From contig CASFHP010000002.1 in NCBI GenBank assembly GCA_949294555.1, forward strand, positions 1 to 38,086: DNA of 38,086 nucleotides, read 5' to 3'. A program made the position numbers and the translations under genes. This DNA comes from an uncultured Eubacteriales bacterium. Its GTDB lineage: Bacteria > Bacillota > Clostridia > TANB77 > CAG-508. The notes beneath the pieces are model-generated. The model was not told the DNA's origin, did not search any database, and saw only the letters and a program-made list of their open reading frames with translations. Shown here piece after piece: positions 15,946 to 24,277 of the stretch; the stretch's first letter is position 1, and every line of letters begins with the position of its first letter.

Positions 15946-16032
15946 GTGCTAATTGTAGATCAAGCAATTAGCACACAAAACATCCCCTTTTATTTTCGAG
16001 AGAGAATCACTTCAAAATGTGGTTCTCTTTTT
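15946..16032 (+). terminator. Hairpin, shared 20-mer and terminator at the end of the Bce-type operon
   Basis: GTGCTAATTG (15946-15955) pairs with CAATTAGCAC (15965-15974). The 20-mer AAAACATCCCCTTTTATTTT (15977-15996), identical to 8497-8516, comes next. AGAGAATCAC (16001-16010) then pairs with GTGGTTCTCT (16019-16028), followed by TTTT. The last part is a good intrinsic terminator; the first part is an extra structured element. Confidence 0.7.
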
Positions 16033-16044
16033 GAATTTTTTTAC

Positions 16045-16081
16045 AAAACTCCACCAAAACTACACAATTAAGTTGTATAAT
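16045..16081 (+). promoter_or_regulatory. 11-bp direct-repeat operator and -10 of the second response regulator
   Basis: AAAACTCCACC (16045-16055) is followed at once by AAAACTACACA (16056-16066), an 11-bp repeat. TATAAT lies at 16076-16081, so the repeats cover the -35 position. A related triple repeat stands before the transporter genes at 18144-18176. OmpR-type regulators bind such one-helix-turn direct repeats. Confidence 0.6.
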
Positions 16082-16100
16082 CTTATTCGGAGGATAATCT

Positions 16101-16775
16101 ATGAAAGAAATATTAGTGATAGAAGATGAAAAAGATATACAAAATATAATAAAAGCATTTTTAGAAAATGCTGGATATAAAGTAGAAACAGCAGATGATG
16201 GGTTAGATGGAATAAATATTATACAAAAGAACAAATTTGATTTAGTTTTATTAGATATTATGATGCCTAAAATTGATGGTTTTGTAGTATGTGAAATGAT
16301 AAGAAAGAATAGTAATGTACCAATTATTATTTTAACAGCTCTAACAGATGAGGAAAGTCAACTAAAAGGATTTGACAAACTAGCAGATGATTATATAACA
16401 AAGCCCTTTTCAATGCCCATAGTATTAAAACATATAGAAGCCATTTTAAGAAGAACAGATAATAGTAAAGAAAGTGTTGATATTTTGAAATATAAAAATC
16501 TGGTTCTAAATACAGAAAATTACGAAGTATTTGTTGATAATAAAAAGATTCCATTAACATATAGAGAATATGAAATATTAAAGCTATTTTTGGAAAATCA
16601 AGGCAAAGTATTTACAAGAGATAACATTTTAAATTCAATATGGAACTATGATTATTATGGAGATGACAAGATAGTAAATACACACATTAAAAATATTCGC
16701 AAAAAACTAGGATATGATTATATAGAAACTGTTAGAGGGGTGGGATATAGAATTGTTAAAGAAGATAAAAAGTAG
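16101..16775 (+). CDS. Response regulator (OmpR/VirR-VncR type)
   Basis: This is a 224-residue protein with GGAGG before ATG 16101. The receiver domain shows E8/D9, the phospho-acceptor Asp52 in LVLLDIMMP, T at ILTAL and the Lys in ITKPFSMP. The C-terminal winged helix (about 130-222) carries LTYREYEILKLFLENQGKVF, KIVNTHIKNIRKKLGYDY and ETVRGVGYRI. It overlaps the kinase gene by 23 bp. The context (regulator, kinase, permease, permease, ATPase) resembles the VncRS-Vex and other MacB-like export systems of streptococci and clostridia. It probably acts on the 11-bp repeats before itself and before the transporter genes. Confidence 0.88.
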   Translation: MKEILVIEDEKDIQNIIKAFLENAGYKVETADDGLDGINIIQKNKFDLVLLDIMMPKIDGFVVCEMIRKNSNVPIIILTALTDEESQLKGFDKLADDYITKPFSMPIVLKHIEAILRRTDNSKESVDILKYKNLVLNTENYEVFVDNKKIPLTYREYEILKLFLENQGKVFTRDNILNSIWNYDYYGDDKIVNTHIKNIRKKLGYDYIETVRGVGYRIVKEDKK

Positions 16776-18105
16776 TTTAGCTATAAAAATATTTTTAATG
16801 ATGACATGCGTATTTATACTTCTAGGAATCATTATGTATGCTATTGTTATGAAAGTCATGCCAAACAATTATAGAAGTGTTACACTTTCAAATTATACTG
16901 AAGAAATAAAAAATTTAGTATCTGAATTGGAAAATAAGAGTTTAGAAGAGGGAATCAATGAAATATATAATTTTTGTATAGATTATAGTGCAAATGCAGA
17001 ATTAAAAGGAAATGATACAGTTTATCGTTTCGGAGAAGCAACAAATGAAGAAGGAACAACACAGACGATTTCAAGTGGAGTTACTTTTATAGATTCAAAT
17101 GAAAACTATATATTATCCTTATCTGTTTCAGAAAGTACAGTAAATCAAATAATGGTAACATTTTTAAAGATTACACCTGCAATACTTTTACTAATATTCG
17201 TAATATCTATCATTTCTGCACAAATTATTTCAAGAGTAATTACTAAACCTGTTATAGATATAAGTAATATTTCTAAAAAATTAACAAAATTAGATATGAC
17301 ATGGAGATGTAATACATCTAGAACTGATGAAATAGGAATTTTAGCAAATAATTTGGATACAATGGCTAAAAGGTTAAATGAAACATTAAATGAGCTTACA
17401 GTCGCAAATAAACAGTTACAAAAAGATATTGAAAAAGAAAAGGAAAGAGAAAAATTACAAACGGAATTTTTTAGAGCAGTATCACATGAATTAAAAACAC
17501 CTCTTACTATCATAAAAGGTGAGTTAGAAGGAATGATTTGTGAGGTTGGAGAATATAAAGATAAGAAAAAATATTTAAAGCATTCTCTAAAAGTTGCAAA
17601 TGAAATGGAAAATTTAATAAAAGAGATTTTATCTGTTGCAATGATGAAAGATGAGAATTTTAAGTTAAACATGAAAAATCTTAATTTTACAAATATTATA
17701 AAAAAGGCTTATAGAAAATATCAAGGGATTGCTGAAGATAAAGGAATAGAAATAATAACAGATATTCAAGATAATTACGAATTTACAGGAGATGAAAGAT
17801 TACTTGAAAATGCAATATCAAATATTATTTCAAATGCAGTAATATATTCTCCAAAAAAAGAAAAGGTATTTGTAGAATTCAAAGATAAGTATATAAAAAT
17901 AGAAAACACAGGAGTTCATATAGCTGAAGAAAATTTGAAACAATTATTTGAACCATTTTTTAGAGTTGATAGATCACGAAGTAAAAATACTGGAGGAAGC
18001 GGATTAGGTCTATATATATCAAAAACAATTTTTGATTATCATAATATTTCGTACAAAGTTGAAAATACAAAAAGAGGAGTGTTATTTACAATAGTATTAC
18101 CATAA
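16753..18105 (+). CDS. Sensor histidine kinase with extracellular sensor and HAMP
   Basis: This is a 450-residue protein from TTG 16753, supported by GGGGTGGG just upstream. The first membrane helix is at about 10-33, the second at about 137-160, so about 100 residues lie outside the cell as a sensor. A HAMP linker spans about 160-212 (RVITKPVIDISNISKKL). The dimerisation domain has His245 in RAVSHELKTPL. The ATPase domain shows the N box (NAISNIISNAVIYS) and a G2 box (TGGSGLGLYISK). The expected D-x-G-x-G of the G1 box is degenerate: the corresponding segment reads IKIENTGVHI. This is also seen in some VanS/VncS-type kinases. Unlike the first kinase, it senses its ligand directly. A terminator overlaps its stop. 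Confidence 0.87.
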   Translation: MLKKIKSSLAIKIFLMMTCVFILLGIIMYAIVMKVMPNNYRSVTLSNYTEEIKNLVSELENKSLEEGINEIYNFCIDYSANAELKGNDTVYRFGEATNEEGTTQTISSGVTFIDSNENYILSLSVSESTVNQIMVTFLKITPAILLLIFVISIISAQIISRVITKPVIDISNISKKLTKLDMTWRCNTSRTDEIGILANNLDTMAKRLNETLNELTVANKQLQKDIEKEKEREKLQTEFFRAVSHELKTPLTIIKGELEGMICEVGEYKDKKKYLKHSLKVANEMENLIKEILSVAMMKDENFKLNMKNLNFTNIIKKAYRKYQGIAEDKGIEIITDIQDNYEFTGDERLLENAISNIISNAVIYSPKKEKVFVEFKDKYIKIENTGVHIAEENLKQLFEPFFRVDRSRSKNTGGSGLGLYISKTIFDYHNISYKVENTKRGVLFTIVLP

Positions 18106-18133
18106 ATAGATAGAGTAAATCTATCTATTTTTT
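18105..18133 (+). terminator. Terminator of the second two-component unit
   Basis: AATAGATAGA (18105-18114) pairs perfectly with TCTATCTATT (18120-18129). A T-run follows to 18133. It overlaps the last base of the kinase stop. Confidence 0.85.
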
Positions 18134-18143
18134 GTGCTTTATT

Positions 18144-18189
18144 AAAACTACATTTTAAATCCACCTTAAATCCATTTTACAAATATAAA
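18144..18189 (+). promoter_or_regulatory. Triple 11-bp direct-repeat operator and -10 of the export operon
   Basis: The three 11-mers in a row are AAAACTACATT (18144-18154), TTAAATCCACC (18155-18165) and TTAAATCCATT (18166-18176). TATAAA follows at 18184-18189, and the repeats cover the -35. They share an AAMTMCAYY core with the two 11-mers at 16045-16066, so the same regulator probably binds both. Confidence 0.6.
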
Positions 18190-18214
18190 AAATAAGGCGA
18201 AGGAGGAAAGAAAG

Positions 18215-19528
18215 ATGGGTTTATTAAAAAGAAGTCTTTTATATCTATTTAGAAAGTGGAAAATCAGTATTTTACTGTTGTTAATTCTTTTTATGGTTGT
18301 AACACTTACTTTGTCTGGAATAGCAGTATTAAATGCTGAAGAACAAAAAACAGAAGAATTTAAAGAAGCAACAGGTACAAGTTTTTCAATAGAAAGAAAC
18401 TATGGTTCAGGAGGAATGGGAACAGATGAAAAGGGTAATACATATCTGAAGTCAGATGCTATAACAGAAGACATGATAAAAGAAATTGGAGGTATTGAAG
18501 GAATAAGTGGTTATAATGCAACAGTTGAATCAATATCTTGTGTGTTAAAAGATGGAAAATATATACCACATTCAAAAGATGACCTTGTAGGTTGGGATGA
18601 GGTAGACTCTCATACTATGAGCATTACAAATATAAACTCAAAATATAGCAATTATTTTATTTCCAATATATTTGAATTAGTAGAAGGAGAACATATTACG
18701 CAAGACACAGAAAATTCAATTATTGTAAGTGATGCTTATGCTAAAAAGAATAATTTAAAAATAGGAGATACATTAACAGTTGTAAATGATCCACAAAATG
18801 ACGATCCGTTTGTAGATGTCAAAATTATTGGTATATTTAGAGTAGTAACAGATGCAGTAGATGATAGTGATGGCAAGAAAATTTATGATTTAGCAGCATA
18901 CTTTGAATATAATGACTATGTATTTTTAAGTAATGATTTATCAAATAAACTATATGTAAATTATGATGATTCAGGAAATGGAGTATATGATGTTGTTGAC
19001 TTTTATGTATCAAATCCAGAAAATTTAGATAGCATTATTCAAGAAGTAAAAAGTATTAAAGATATAAATTGGAAAAACTTTAATATATATACAGATGATG
19101 AAGTTTATCAAAATACAGAGGAATCAGTAGATAATTCAAGTACACTAATTATAAGTTTAATTGTTATAGCTATTATTGTAAGTATTAGCATTATTAGTAT
19201 TATTGTTTTTATGAGTATAAAGGAAAGAAGAAGAGAAATTGGAATATTACTTTCTATTGGAAAGTCAAAGGTAATAATAATGTTCCAATTCATAATAGAG
19301 ATGATGATAATTGCTGGAATAGCTTTTACAGGTTCGTACTTCTTTAGCAAATTAATTGCAGGAAATCTAGGACAAGCCTTTGGAAAAGTAGCAGAAAGTG
19401 TAATTATACAAAATGGACAATTTATGATGGTTTCAGCAATAGGAATAAGTATTTTACTTGCAATTGTTATTCTATCTTGTATTCCTATTATGAAAAGAAA
19501 ACCTAGAATTATTCTAACAAAAATGTAA
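18215..19528 (+). CDS. FtsX/MacB-like ABC transporter permease
   Basis: This is a 437-residue protein with AGGAGGAAAG before ATG 18215. A first membrane helix lies at about 14-37. A periplasm-like outside domain of about 260 residues follows (MacB_PCD type; NSIIVSDAYAKKNNLKIGDTL is its usual motif, shortened here). Three C-terminal helices lie at about 308-332, 352-378 and 402-425. The coupling segment is ERRREIGILLSIGKSK. This four-helix plan is MacB/FtsX-like and differs from the 10-helix Bce permease. It works with a second permease of the same plan encoded next (frameshifted) and the ATPase at 20813-21445. Such systems export peptides or toxins or sense wall damage; the cargo is unknown. 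Confidence 0.87.
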   Translation: MGLLKRSLLYLFRKWKISILLLLILFMVVTLTLSGIAVLNAEEQKTEEFKEATGTSFSIERNYGSGGMGTDEKGNTYLKSDAITEDMIKEIGGIEGISGYNATVESISCVLKDGKYIPHSKDDLVGWDEVDSHTMSITNINSKYSNYFISNIFELVEGEHITQDTENSIIVSDAYAKKNNLKIGDTLTVVNDPQNDDPFVDVKIIGIFRVVTDAVDDSDGKKIYDLAAYFEYNDYVFLSNDLSNKLYVNYDDSGNGVYDVVDFYVSNPENLDSIIQEVKSIKDINWKNFNIYTDDEVYQNTEESVDNSSTLIISLIVIAIIVSISIISIIVFMSIKERRREIGILLSIGKSKVIIMFQFIIEMMIIAGIAFTGSYFFSKLIAGNLGQAFGKVAESVIIQNGQFMMVSAIGISILLAIVILSCIPIMKRKPRIILTKM

Positions 19529-19544
19529 TAAGAGGTGATAGATA

Positions 19545-20796
19545 TTGAATTTTGCAAAAAGAGCCTATTTATATATAACAAGGAAAAAGCTAAAAACAGC
19601 GTTACTATTTTCTATTATTTTAATCATGTCAACTTTACTAATAGTTTGCTTTTCAATCAACTCATCATCAAATGTGGCAAATGCAAATGTTAGGAAAGCT
19701 CTAAAATGTGGCTTTACAGTTAACGCTAAAACCATAGAAAACGGATTAAATGAAAACATAGTAAATCAAATATTAAATATAGAAGGAATAACAGATAGCT
19801 ATAATTTAAGAAGTTATACAGTTGCATATTTTAGCGATATAAACAATAATAAGCTAAAAACAAGAGATGATACACGGATTAAAAGTATATGAAAATGCAG
19901 GTAGAGTTGTAGGAAATCGTTATTCTGAAAAAGATACATATTTTACCGATGAAGGTTTTAAATTAGTTAGTGGAAATCCAATTACTCCAGATGCAAAACA
20001 AGTTGCGTTAGTACATGAAGATTTTGCAAATACAAATGGTCTTAATATAGGAGATTATATAGTATTAAAAAATGTGGAAGGAAAAGGAGTAGAAGTAAAA
20101 GCTAAAATAATTGGAATCTTTACTAGTACAAGGAAAACAGATTCAGAAGAATATATGGATACAACAAATTTATTTGAAAATATTATTTTTACAGATTTAA
20201 ATACATCTACTAGATTGATATATGAAACAGATAGTAAAAACAGCCAATATGGAGATTTTGAAGTAGAAGATCCAGAAAAATTAGATGATTTAATTGCAGA
20301 GATGAAAGAAATTGAAGATGTATCTTGGGATAATTGTAAAATTACAAAGAATGATAGTAATTATGAAAATACGAAAGAATCTTTAGAGGGATTAAGAAAA
20401 ATAGTGTCAACAGCAATTGCTATTATCTTAATAATTAGTGTAATATTGATAGTTTTAATACTTAATCTTTGGACAAAACATAGAACTAATGAAGTAGGTA
20501 TTTTGCTTTCTATTGGAATTAGTAAAAAAGATTTAATATGGCAACAAATATTAGAGGTGCTAATTATATCAGTACCTGCATTTATACTATCTTTTGTAAC
20601 AAGTTCTATTGCAACAAAAGTAATAGGAAGTAAACTAATAAATAGTATTTCATCAAGTATAGATATAACTGTTAATATACATGATTGGTTAATAGTAAGT
20701 GGGATTGGATTGTTAATTATATTAGTATCTACAATAATATCTATTTACCAAATTACAAAGATAAAGCCAAGAGATATTTTTAGTAAAATAGATTAA
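19545..20796 (+). pseudogene. Second FtsX/MacB-like permease, frameshifted
   Basis: The gene starts at TTG 19545 (ribosome site AGAGGTGAT 19531-19539). The first frame gives 115 residues with a membrane helix at about 15-40, then stops at 19890-19892. The second frame, open from about 19870 to the stop at 20796, gives the rest of the outside domain, the coupling segment TNEVGILLSIGISKKD and three C-terminal helices. Joining the frames at TACACGG (about 19873-19879) makes an uninterrupted MacB-like protein of about 417 residues, parallel to its neighbour. Adding CA to a short CACA tract would restore the frame. It may be a real mutation, a phase-variable site or a sequence error. The rest of the operon is intact, so if the shift is real the heterodimer would be lost. 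Confidence 0.8.
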
Positions 20797-20812
20797 TAAG
20801 GAGGAATGAAAA

Positions 20813-21445
20813 ATGTCTATATTAGAAGTAAAAGATTTAGAATATGCTTATTCAAGAGATAGTATTGTTTTTAAAAATATAAATGTCAATTTAGAGGAAG
20901 GAAAAATGTATGCGATATTAGGACATTCTGGATGTGGAAAAACTACATTTTTGTCTTTACTAGGTGGTCTTGATACACCGACAAAAGGAGAAATTTTATT
21001 TAATGGAGAAAACATTGAAAATTATGGATTAGCAAAGCATAGAAAAAACAATGTATCGTTTATTTTTCAAAGTTATAACTTGATAGATTATTTAACACCA
21101 GCAGAAAATGTTTCAATAGCATCTAAACTACCACCAAAACCAATATTAGAAAAGGTAGGTCTTAAAGATGAAGAAATAAAAAGAAATGTTTTAAAATTAT
21201 CTGGAGGTCAGCAACAAAGAGTAGCAATAGCAAGGGCATTAGCTTCTGAAGCACCAGTATTACTTGCAGATGAACCTACTGGAAATCTTGATGAAGAAAA
21301 TGCTAATAGTATTATAAATATTCTTAAAGACTGCTCTCATAAAATGAATAAATGTGTAGTTATTGTAACTCATTCAAAAGATTTAGCAAAACAGGCAGAT
21401 GTGATTTTTAGATTATGGAAGGGAAAATTACAGATTGAGAATTAA
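20813..21445 (+). CDS. MacB-type ABC transporter ATPase
   Basis: This is a 210-residue protein with GGAGG before ATG 20813. Walker A is GHSGCGKTT (about residues 36-44), the Q-loop is FIFQSYNLIDYL, the signature is LSGGQQQRVAIARAL, Walker B is VLLADEPTGNLD and the switch is VTHSKDL. It is shorter than the Bce-type ATPase because the linker before the signature is reduced. It serves the two upstream permeases. A terminator follows 12 bp after the stop, closing this operon. Confidence 0.9.
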   Translation: MSILEVKDLEYAYSRDSIVFKNINVNLEEGKMYAILGHSGCGKTTFLSLLGGLDTPTKGEILFNGENIENYGLAKHRKNNVSFIFQSYNLIDYLTPAENVSIASKLPPKPILEKVGLKDEEIKRNVLKLSGGQQQRVAIARALASEAPVLLADEPTGNLDEENANSIINILKDCSHKMNKCVVIVTHSKDLAKQADVIFRLWKGKLQIEN

Positions 21446-21457
21446 TAATTGTGATAT

Positions 21458-21487
21458 AGAGGACTGCAACACATGTAGTTCTCTTTT
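21458..21487 (+). terminator. Terminator of the second ABC operon
   Basis: AGAGGACT (21458-21465) pairs with AGTTCTCT (21477-21484), including one G-U pair, followed by TTT and a T-rich tail. Confidence 0.75.
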
Positions 21488-21651
21488 AATTTAACTAAAT
21501 TCATTGATAATAATTATTGATTATGATATTATTGAACAAATTAGCAATTAAAATGTAGAAAAATTTGTGATAAAAACAGGAAAACAAGGCAAAGGGCATT
21601 AGGAAAATACTGACAAATCTCTAAAAATGAATATTGTATAAGCTAAAATCA

Positions 21652-21684
21652 AAAGGGTATTTGAAGTTTTTTCAGATGCCCTTT
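21652..21684. terminator. 13-bp hairpin in a 370-bp intergenic region
   Basis: AAAGGGTATTTGA (21652-21664) pairs with TCAGATGCCCTTT (21672-21684) over 13 positions with two G-U pairs and a loop AGTTTTT. There is no T-tract on the + strand, but on the minus strand CCCTTTTGATTTT follows, so it might end a minus-strand transcript. The rest of 21446-21813 holds the terminator at 21458-21487 and a promoter at 21706-21734; nothing else stands out. Confidence 0.45.
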
Positions 21685-21705
21685 AATTAAAGAGAATTTA
21701 ACAAA

Positions 21706-21734
21706 TTGAAAAGAACTAGAAAATAGTGTATAAT
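21706..21734 (+). promoter_or_regulatory. Promoter of the four-helix membrane protein
   Basis: TTGAAA (21706-21711), a 17-bp spacer and TATAAT (21729-21734). Confidence 0.65.
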
Positions 21735-21813
21735 GTTGGAAGCAAAACCTAGATGGGTATTTATATAAAGGTAACTAGAAACAAGTGATTCAAAAGTTAT
21801 AGGAGGAAAAAAC

Positions 21814-22347
21814 ATGAGTTCTTTGGAGAAATTAGTACGGAAAAGTGAGAAAGTAAATAATGTATATGTAGTAGGAAAGGTATTTTTTAGACTTTCAGTG
21901 ACATTTCTATTTATTTCATTTGGAATTTTCATAATAGGTTCAATAGAATTAAGAAATACCGAGCTTACAAGTACAAAAGGCATAATATTTATAACATTAT
22001 GTGCAATTAGTATTTTGGAATTCCTAATATTTATAGTACTTGCTGCAATTATAGGAATTTACGGTATTTTTTTAGAAGCTATACAAAGCACCAAATCAAG
22101 TGTTATACGAAAAAAATCAATTAAACCAATTTTAGGAGATGATATGTTTATGTTTCGTATCGTTGGAATTATATGGTCAATAACAAATATTGGTATGATA
22201 TGTTTTGTGTATTCATGTTTGGATTTTACTGACGAATTTGGTTCTATTTTAGCTATTTTATTTTCCATTTTATTTGTAATTTCATTCATTGCAGGACTTC
22301 CACTATCTATTTTTTTAGGTGAAAGGTTAGCTGACCATTTTAGGTAG
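21814..22347 (+). CDS. Four-helix membrane protein of unknown function
   Basis: This is a 177-residue protein with AGGAGG before ATG 21814. Four hydrophobic helices lie at about residues 27-48, 57-82, 112-132 and 138-160. The charged N-terminus (MSSLEKLVRKSEKVNN) and the loop between helices 2 and 3 (AIQSTKSSVIRKKSIKP) would be on the same side, probably inside. I do not recognise a family. It has its own promoter and a terminator behind it, so it is a single-gene unit and not part of the transporter operons. Confidence 0.65.
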   Translation: MSSLEKLVRKSEKVNNVYVVGKVFFRLSVTFLFISFGIFIIGSIELRNTELTSTKGIIFITLCAISILEFLIFIVLAAIIGIYGIFLEAIQSTKSSVIRKKSIKPILGDDMFMFRIVGIIWSITNIGMICFVYSCLDFTDEFGSILAILFSILFVISFIAGLPLSIFLGERLADHFR

Positions 22348-22372
22348 TATTTAAAGAAATGTTTTATCCAAA

Positions 22373-22400
22373 GTCCCAGCACTTTTAATAGTGTTGGGAC
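22373..22400. terminator. Strong 11-bp hairpin after the membrane protein
   Basis: GTCCCAGCACT (22373-22383) pairs with AGTGTTGGGAC (22390-22400), including one G-U pair. It is GC-rich for this genome but is followed by A's rather than T's. It may be a 3' stabilising hairpin or a terminator for the opposite direction. Confidence 0.5.
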
Positions 22401-22437
22401 AAAATCATTAAAAAAATATAATTATAATCAAATATAG

Positions 22438-22471
22438 AACAATTAGCAAATAAAATGCTAGTTGTTTTTTT
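22438..22471 (+). terminator. Terminator before the polymerase unit
   Basis: AACAATTAGCA (22438-22448) pairs with TGCTAGTTGTT (22456-22466) including one G-U pair, then a T-run to 22471. Confidence 0.75.
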
Positions 22472-22518
22472 ATACCAAAATATAACATTTATGGAAGAAA
22501 TTTCTTAAAACTAATACA

Positions 22519-22557
22519 CGAACAAGTGTTTACAATAAGAAAAAATGATGTTATAAT
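22519..22557 (+). promoter_or_regulatory. Promoter with LexA/DinR-type box
   Basis: TTTACA (22529-22534), a 17-bp spacer and TATAAT (22552-22557) form the promoter. CGAACAAGTGTTTA (22519-22532) fits the Gram-positive LexA box CGAAC-N4-GTTC at all but its end, and it covers the -35. That implies SOS control of the polymerase gene. Confidence 0.6.
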
Positions 22558-22590
22558 CATTTTAAAGTTATCATTTAGGAAGTGAAATAA

Positions 22591-23850
22591 ATGCAAAGAT
22601 ATTATCTATGTATAGATTTAAAGACTTTTTATGCTTCAGTCGAATGTGTAGAAAGAAGACTAGATCCGTTTAATACAAATTTAGTAGTAGCAGATGAATC
22701 AAGAGGAAAAGGAACAATTTGTTTAGCTATAACCCCAAAAATGAAGATGCTTGGGGTAAAAAATAGATGTAGGCTTTTTGAAATTCCACCAACAATAAAA
22801 TATATTATTGCAATGCCTAGAATGAAGAAATATATAGAGTATTCTGCTAATATTTATACTATTTACTTAAAATATTTTTCAAAAGAGGATATACATGTAT
22901 ATTCAATAGATGAGGCTTTTATGGATGTTACGAATTATTTAAAAATGTATCAAATGAATCCAGTAGAACTTGCTAAAACGATTATTAAAGACATATTTAA
23001 AACTTATGGAATAACAGCAACAGCAGGTATTGGAACAAATATGTATTTAGCAAAAATTGCACTTGATATTACAGCAAAACATAGTGCTACTAACATTGGT
23101 TATTTAGATGAAGAAAAGTATAAAAAAGAATTATGGCATCATAAACCTCTTACAGATTTTTGGCAAATTGGGAAAGGCATAGAAAGGCGATTAAACAAAA
23201 TGAGAGTCTTTACCATGTATGATGTTGCCCATACTGACCAAAAAAGGTTATATAAGGAATTTGGCGTTAATGCAGAGTACCTAATAGACCACTCTTGGGG
23301 AAAAGAAAGTTGTACGATTGCAGATATTAAAAAATATAAGCCAAAGACAAATTCTATAACTAACAGTCAAGTTTTATTTGAAGATTATTCATTTGAAAAA
23401 GCAAGATTAGTTTTAAAAGAAATGGTAGAGCTAGGAAGCCTAAAGCTAATAGAGAATAATTTAGTAACTAATACAGTAGGATTATATATAGGTTATTCAA
23501 AAGATATTATAAAAGCAACAAGTGAATCTAAAAAATTAGAAAATTATACAAATGTCTATTCAGAGCTTTTAAAAGTATTTTTAGAAATCTATGATAATAA
23601 TATTAATAGAGGTGTTGCAATTAGAAGAATAGGTGTAAATTTTGCAAATGTAATTGAAACAGAAAATGTGCAGTTGACTTTATTTACAGACCAAGAAAAG
23701 ATAGATAAAGAAAGAAAATTAGAACTAACAATATCTGGCATTAAAAATAAGATGGGTAAAAATACAATTTTAAGAGGAATGAATTTAGAAGAAGGAGCAA
23801 CAACATTAGTTAGAAATAAATTGATAGGAGGTCATAATAGTGGTGAATAG
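22591..23850 (+). CDS. Y-family DNA polymerase (UmuC/UvrX type)
   Basis: This is a 419-residue protein; ATG 22591 follows GGAAGTG. The palm begins LCIDLKTFYASVE with the first catalytic Asp. YSIDEAFMDVT (about residues 105-115) holds the second Asp-Glu pair. The thumb and little-finger domains follow. A QLTLF motif at residues 361-365 is a typical beta-clamp binding motif. This belongs to the UmuC/DinB/UvrX group that copies across damaged bases. The next gene overlaps it by 11 bp and encodes a YolD-like protein, the usual partner of UvrX-type polymerases in Firmicutes. A LexA-type box covers its promoter, so it should be made in the SOS response. The size agrees with the UvrX group (about 415-420). 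Confidence 0.92.
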   Translation: MQRYYLCIDLKTFYASVECVERRLDPFNTNLVVADESRGKGTICLAITPKMKMLGVKNRCRLFEIPPTIKYIIAMPRMKKYIEYSANIYTIYLKYFSKEDIHVYSIDEAFMDVTNYLKMYQMNPVELAKTIIKDIFKTYGITATAGIGTNMYLAKIALDITAKHSATNIGYLDEEKYKKELWHHKPLTDFWQIGKGIERRLNKMRVFTMYDVAHTDQKRLYKEFGVNAEYLIDHSWGKESCTIADIKKYKPKTNSITNSQVLFEDYSFEKARLVLKEMVELGSLKLIENNLVTNTVGLYIGYSKDIIKATSESKKLENYTNVYSELLKVFLEIYDNNINRGVAIRRIGVNFANVIETENVQLTLFTDQEKIDKERKLELTISGIKNKMGKNTILRGMNLEEGATTLVRNKLIGGHNSGE

Positions 23851-24151
23851 AGTAGCAAGGGCAAAACAATTTCTTCCATTTGATGCACTAAAAGGATTAC
23901 AAGAGGCTTTGAGGGAAAAAGAAATAGAATATGAAGCAAAGAAAGATTTATCTGAAGATACTTTGCATGAATTAAATAATAAATTTAATCAAATAGAAAA
24001 TGGAAAATATATTAAGATAAAATATTATAAAAATGGAAGATATAGTGAAATCAAAGGAATATTAACGAATATTGATTATATAAAAAAGAAAATACAAATT
24101 AACAAAGTAGAAAATATAAATATTTGTGATATTATAGATATTTTAGTATAA
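23840..24151 (+). CDS. YolD-like protein
   Basis: This is a 103-residue protein from GTG 23840; GGAGG (23827-23831) lies 8 bp upstream, inside the polymerase gene. The N-terminus has the RAKQFLPFDALKGLQEALRE pattern that YolD-like proteins show in this type of operon. The second half is a small barrel-like domain (YIKIKYYKNGRYSEIKGI, NIDYIKKKIQINKVENI). In the family it is encoded next to UvrX-like polymerases. Its biochemical role is unclear and it may act as a UmuD-like accessory or clamp-related factor. Translational coupling by overlap supports action with the polymerase. Confidence 0.8.
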   Translation: MVNRVARAKQFLPFDALKGLQEALREKEIEYEAKKDLSEDTLHELNNKFNQIENGKYIKIKYYKNGRYSEIKGILTNIDYIKKKIQINKVENINICDIIDILV

Positions 24152-24152
24152 G

Positions 24153-24170
24153 TTTATTTAATTAAATAAA
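24153..24170. terminator. Perfect 18-bp palindrome after yolD-like gene
   Basis: TTTATTTAATTAAATAAA (24153-24170) is its own reverse complement and is followed by TCTTATTTTG. It lies 2 bp after the YolD-like stop and could end the operon, though it is purely A/T. Confidence 0.45.
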
Positions 24171-24277
24171 TCTTATTTTGTTCGCTTGAATAAGTTGATG
24201 AAATATTATAATATATTATCAACCTTTCTGGTCAAAAGGTAGTCTTTTACATAAGGACGGAGAGGGGGATAAATGAT

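Noticed and set aside
18215..21445. Bacteriocin or small peptide gene beside the second exporter
   Set aside because: No short ORF with a double-glycine or secretion leader was found in the gaps of this locus, so the cargo or signal cannot be named.
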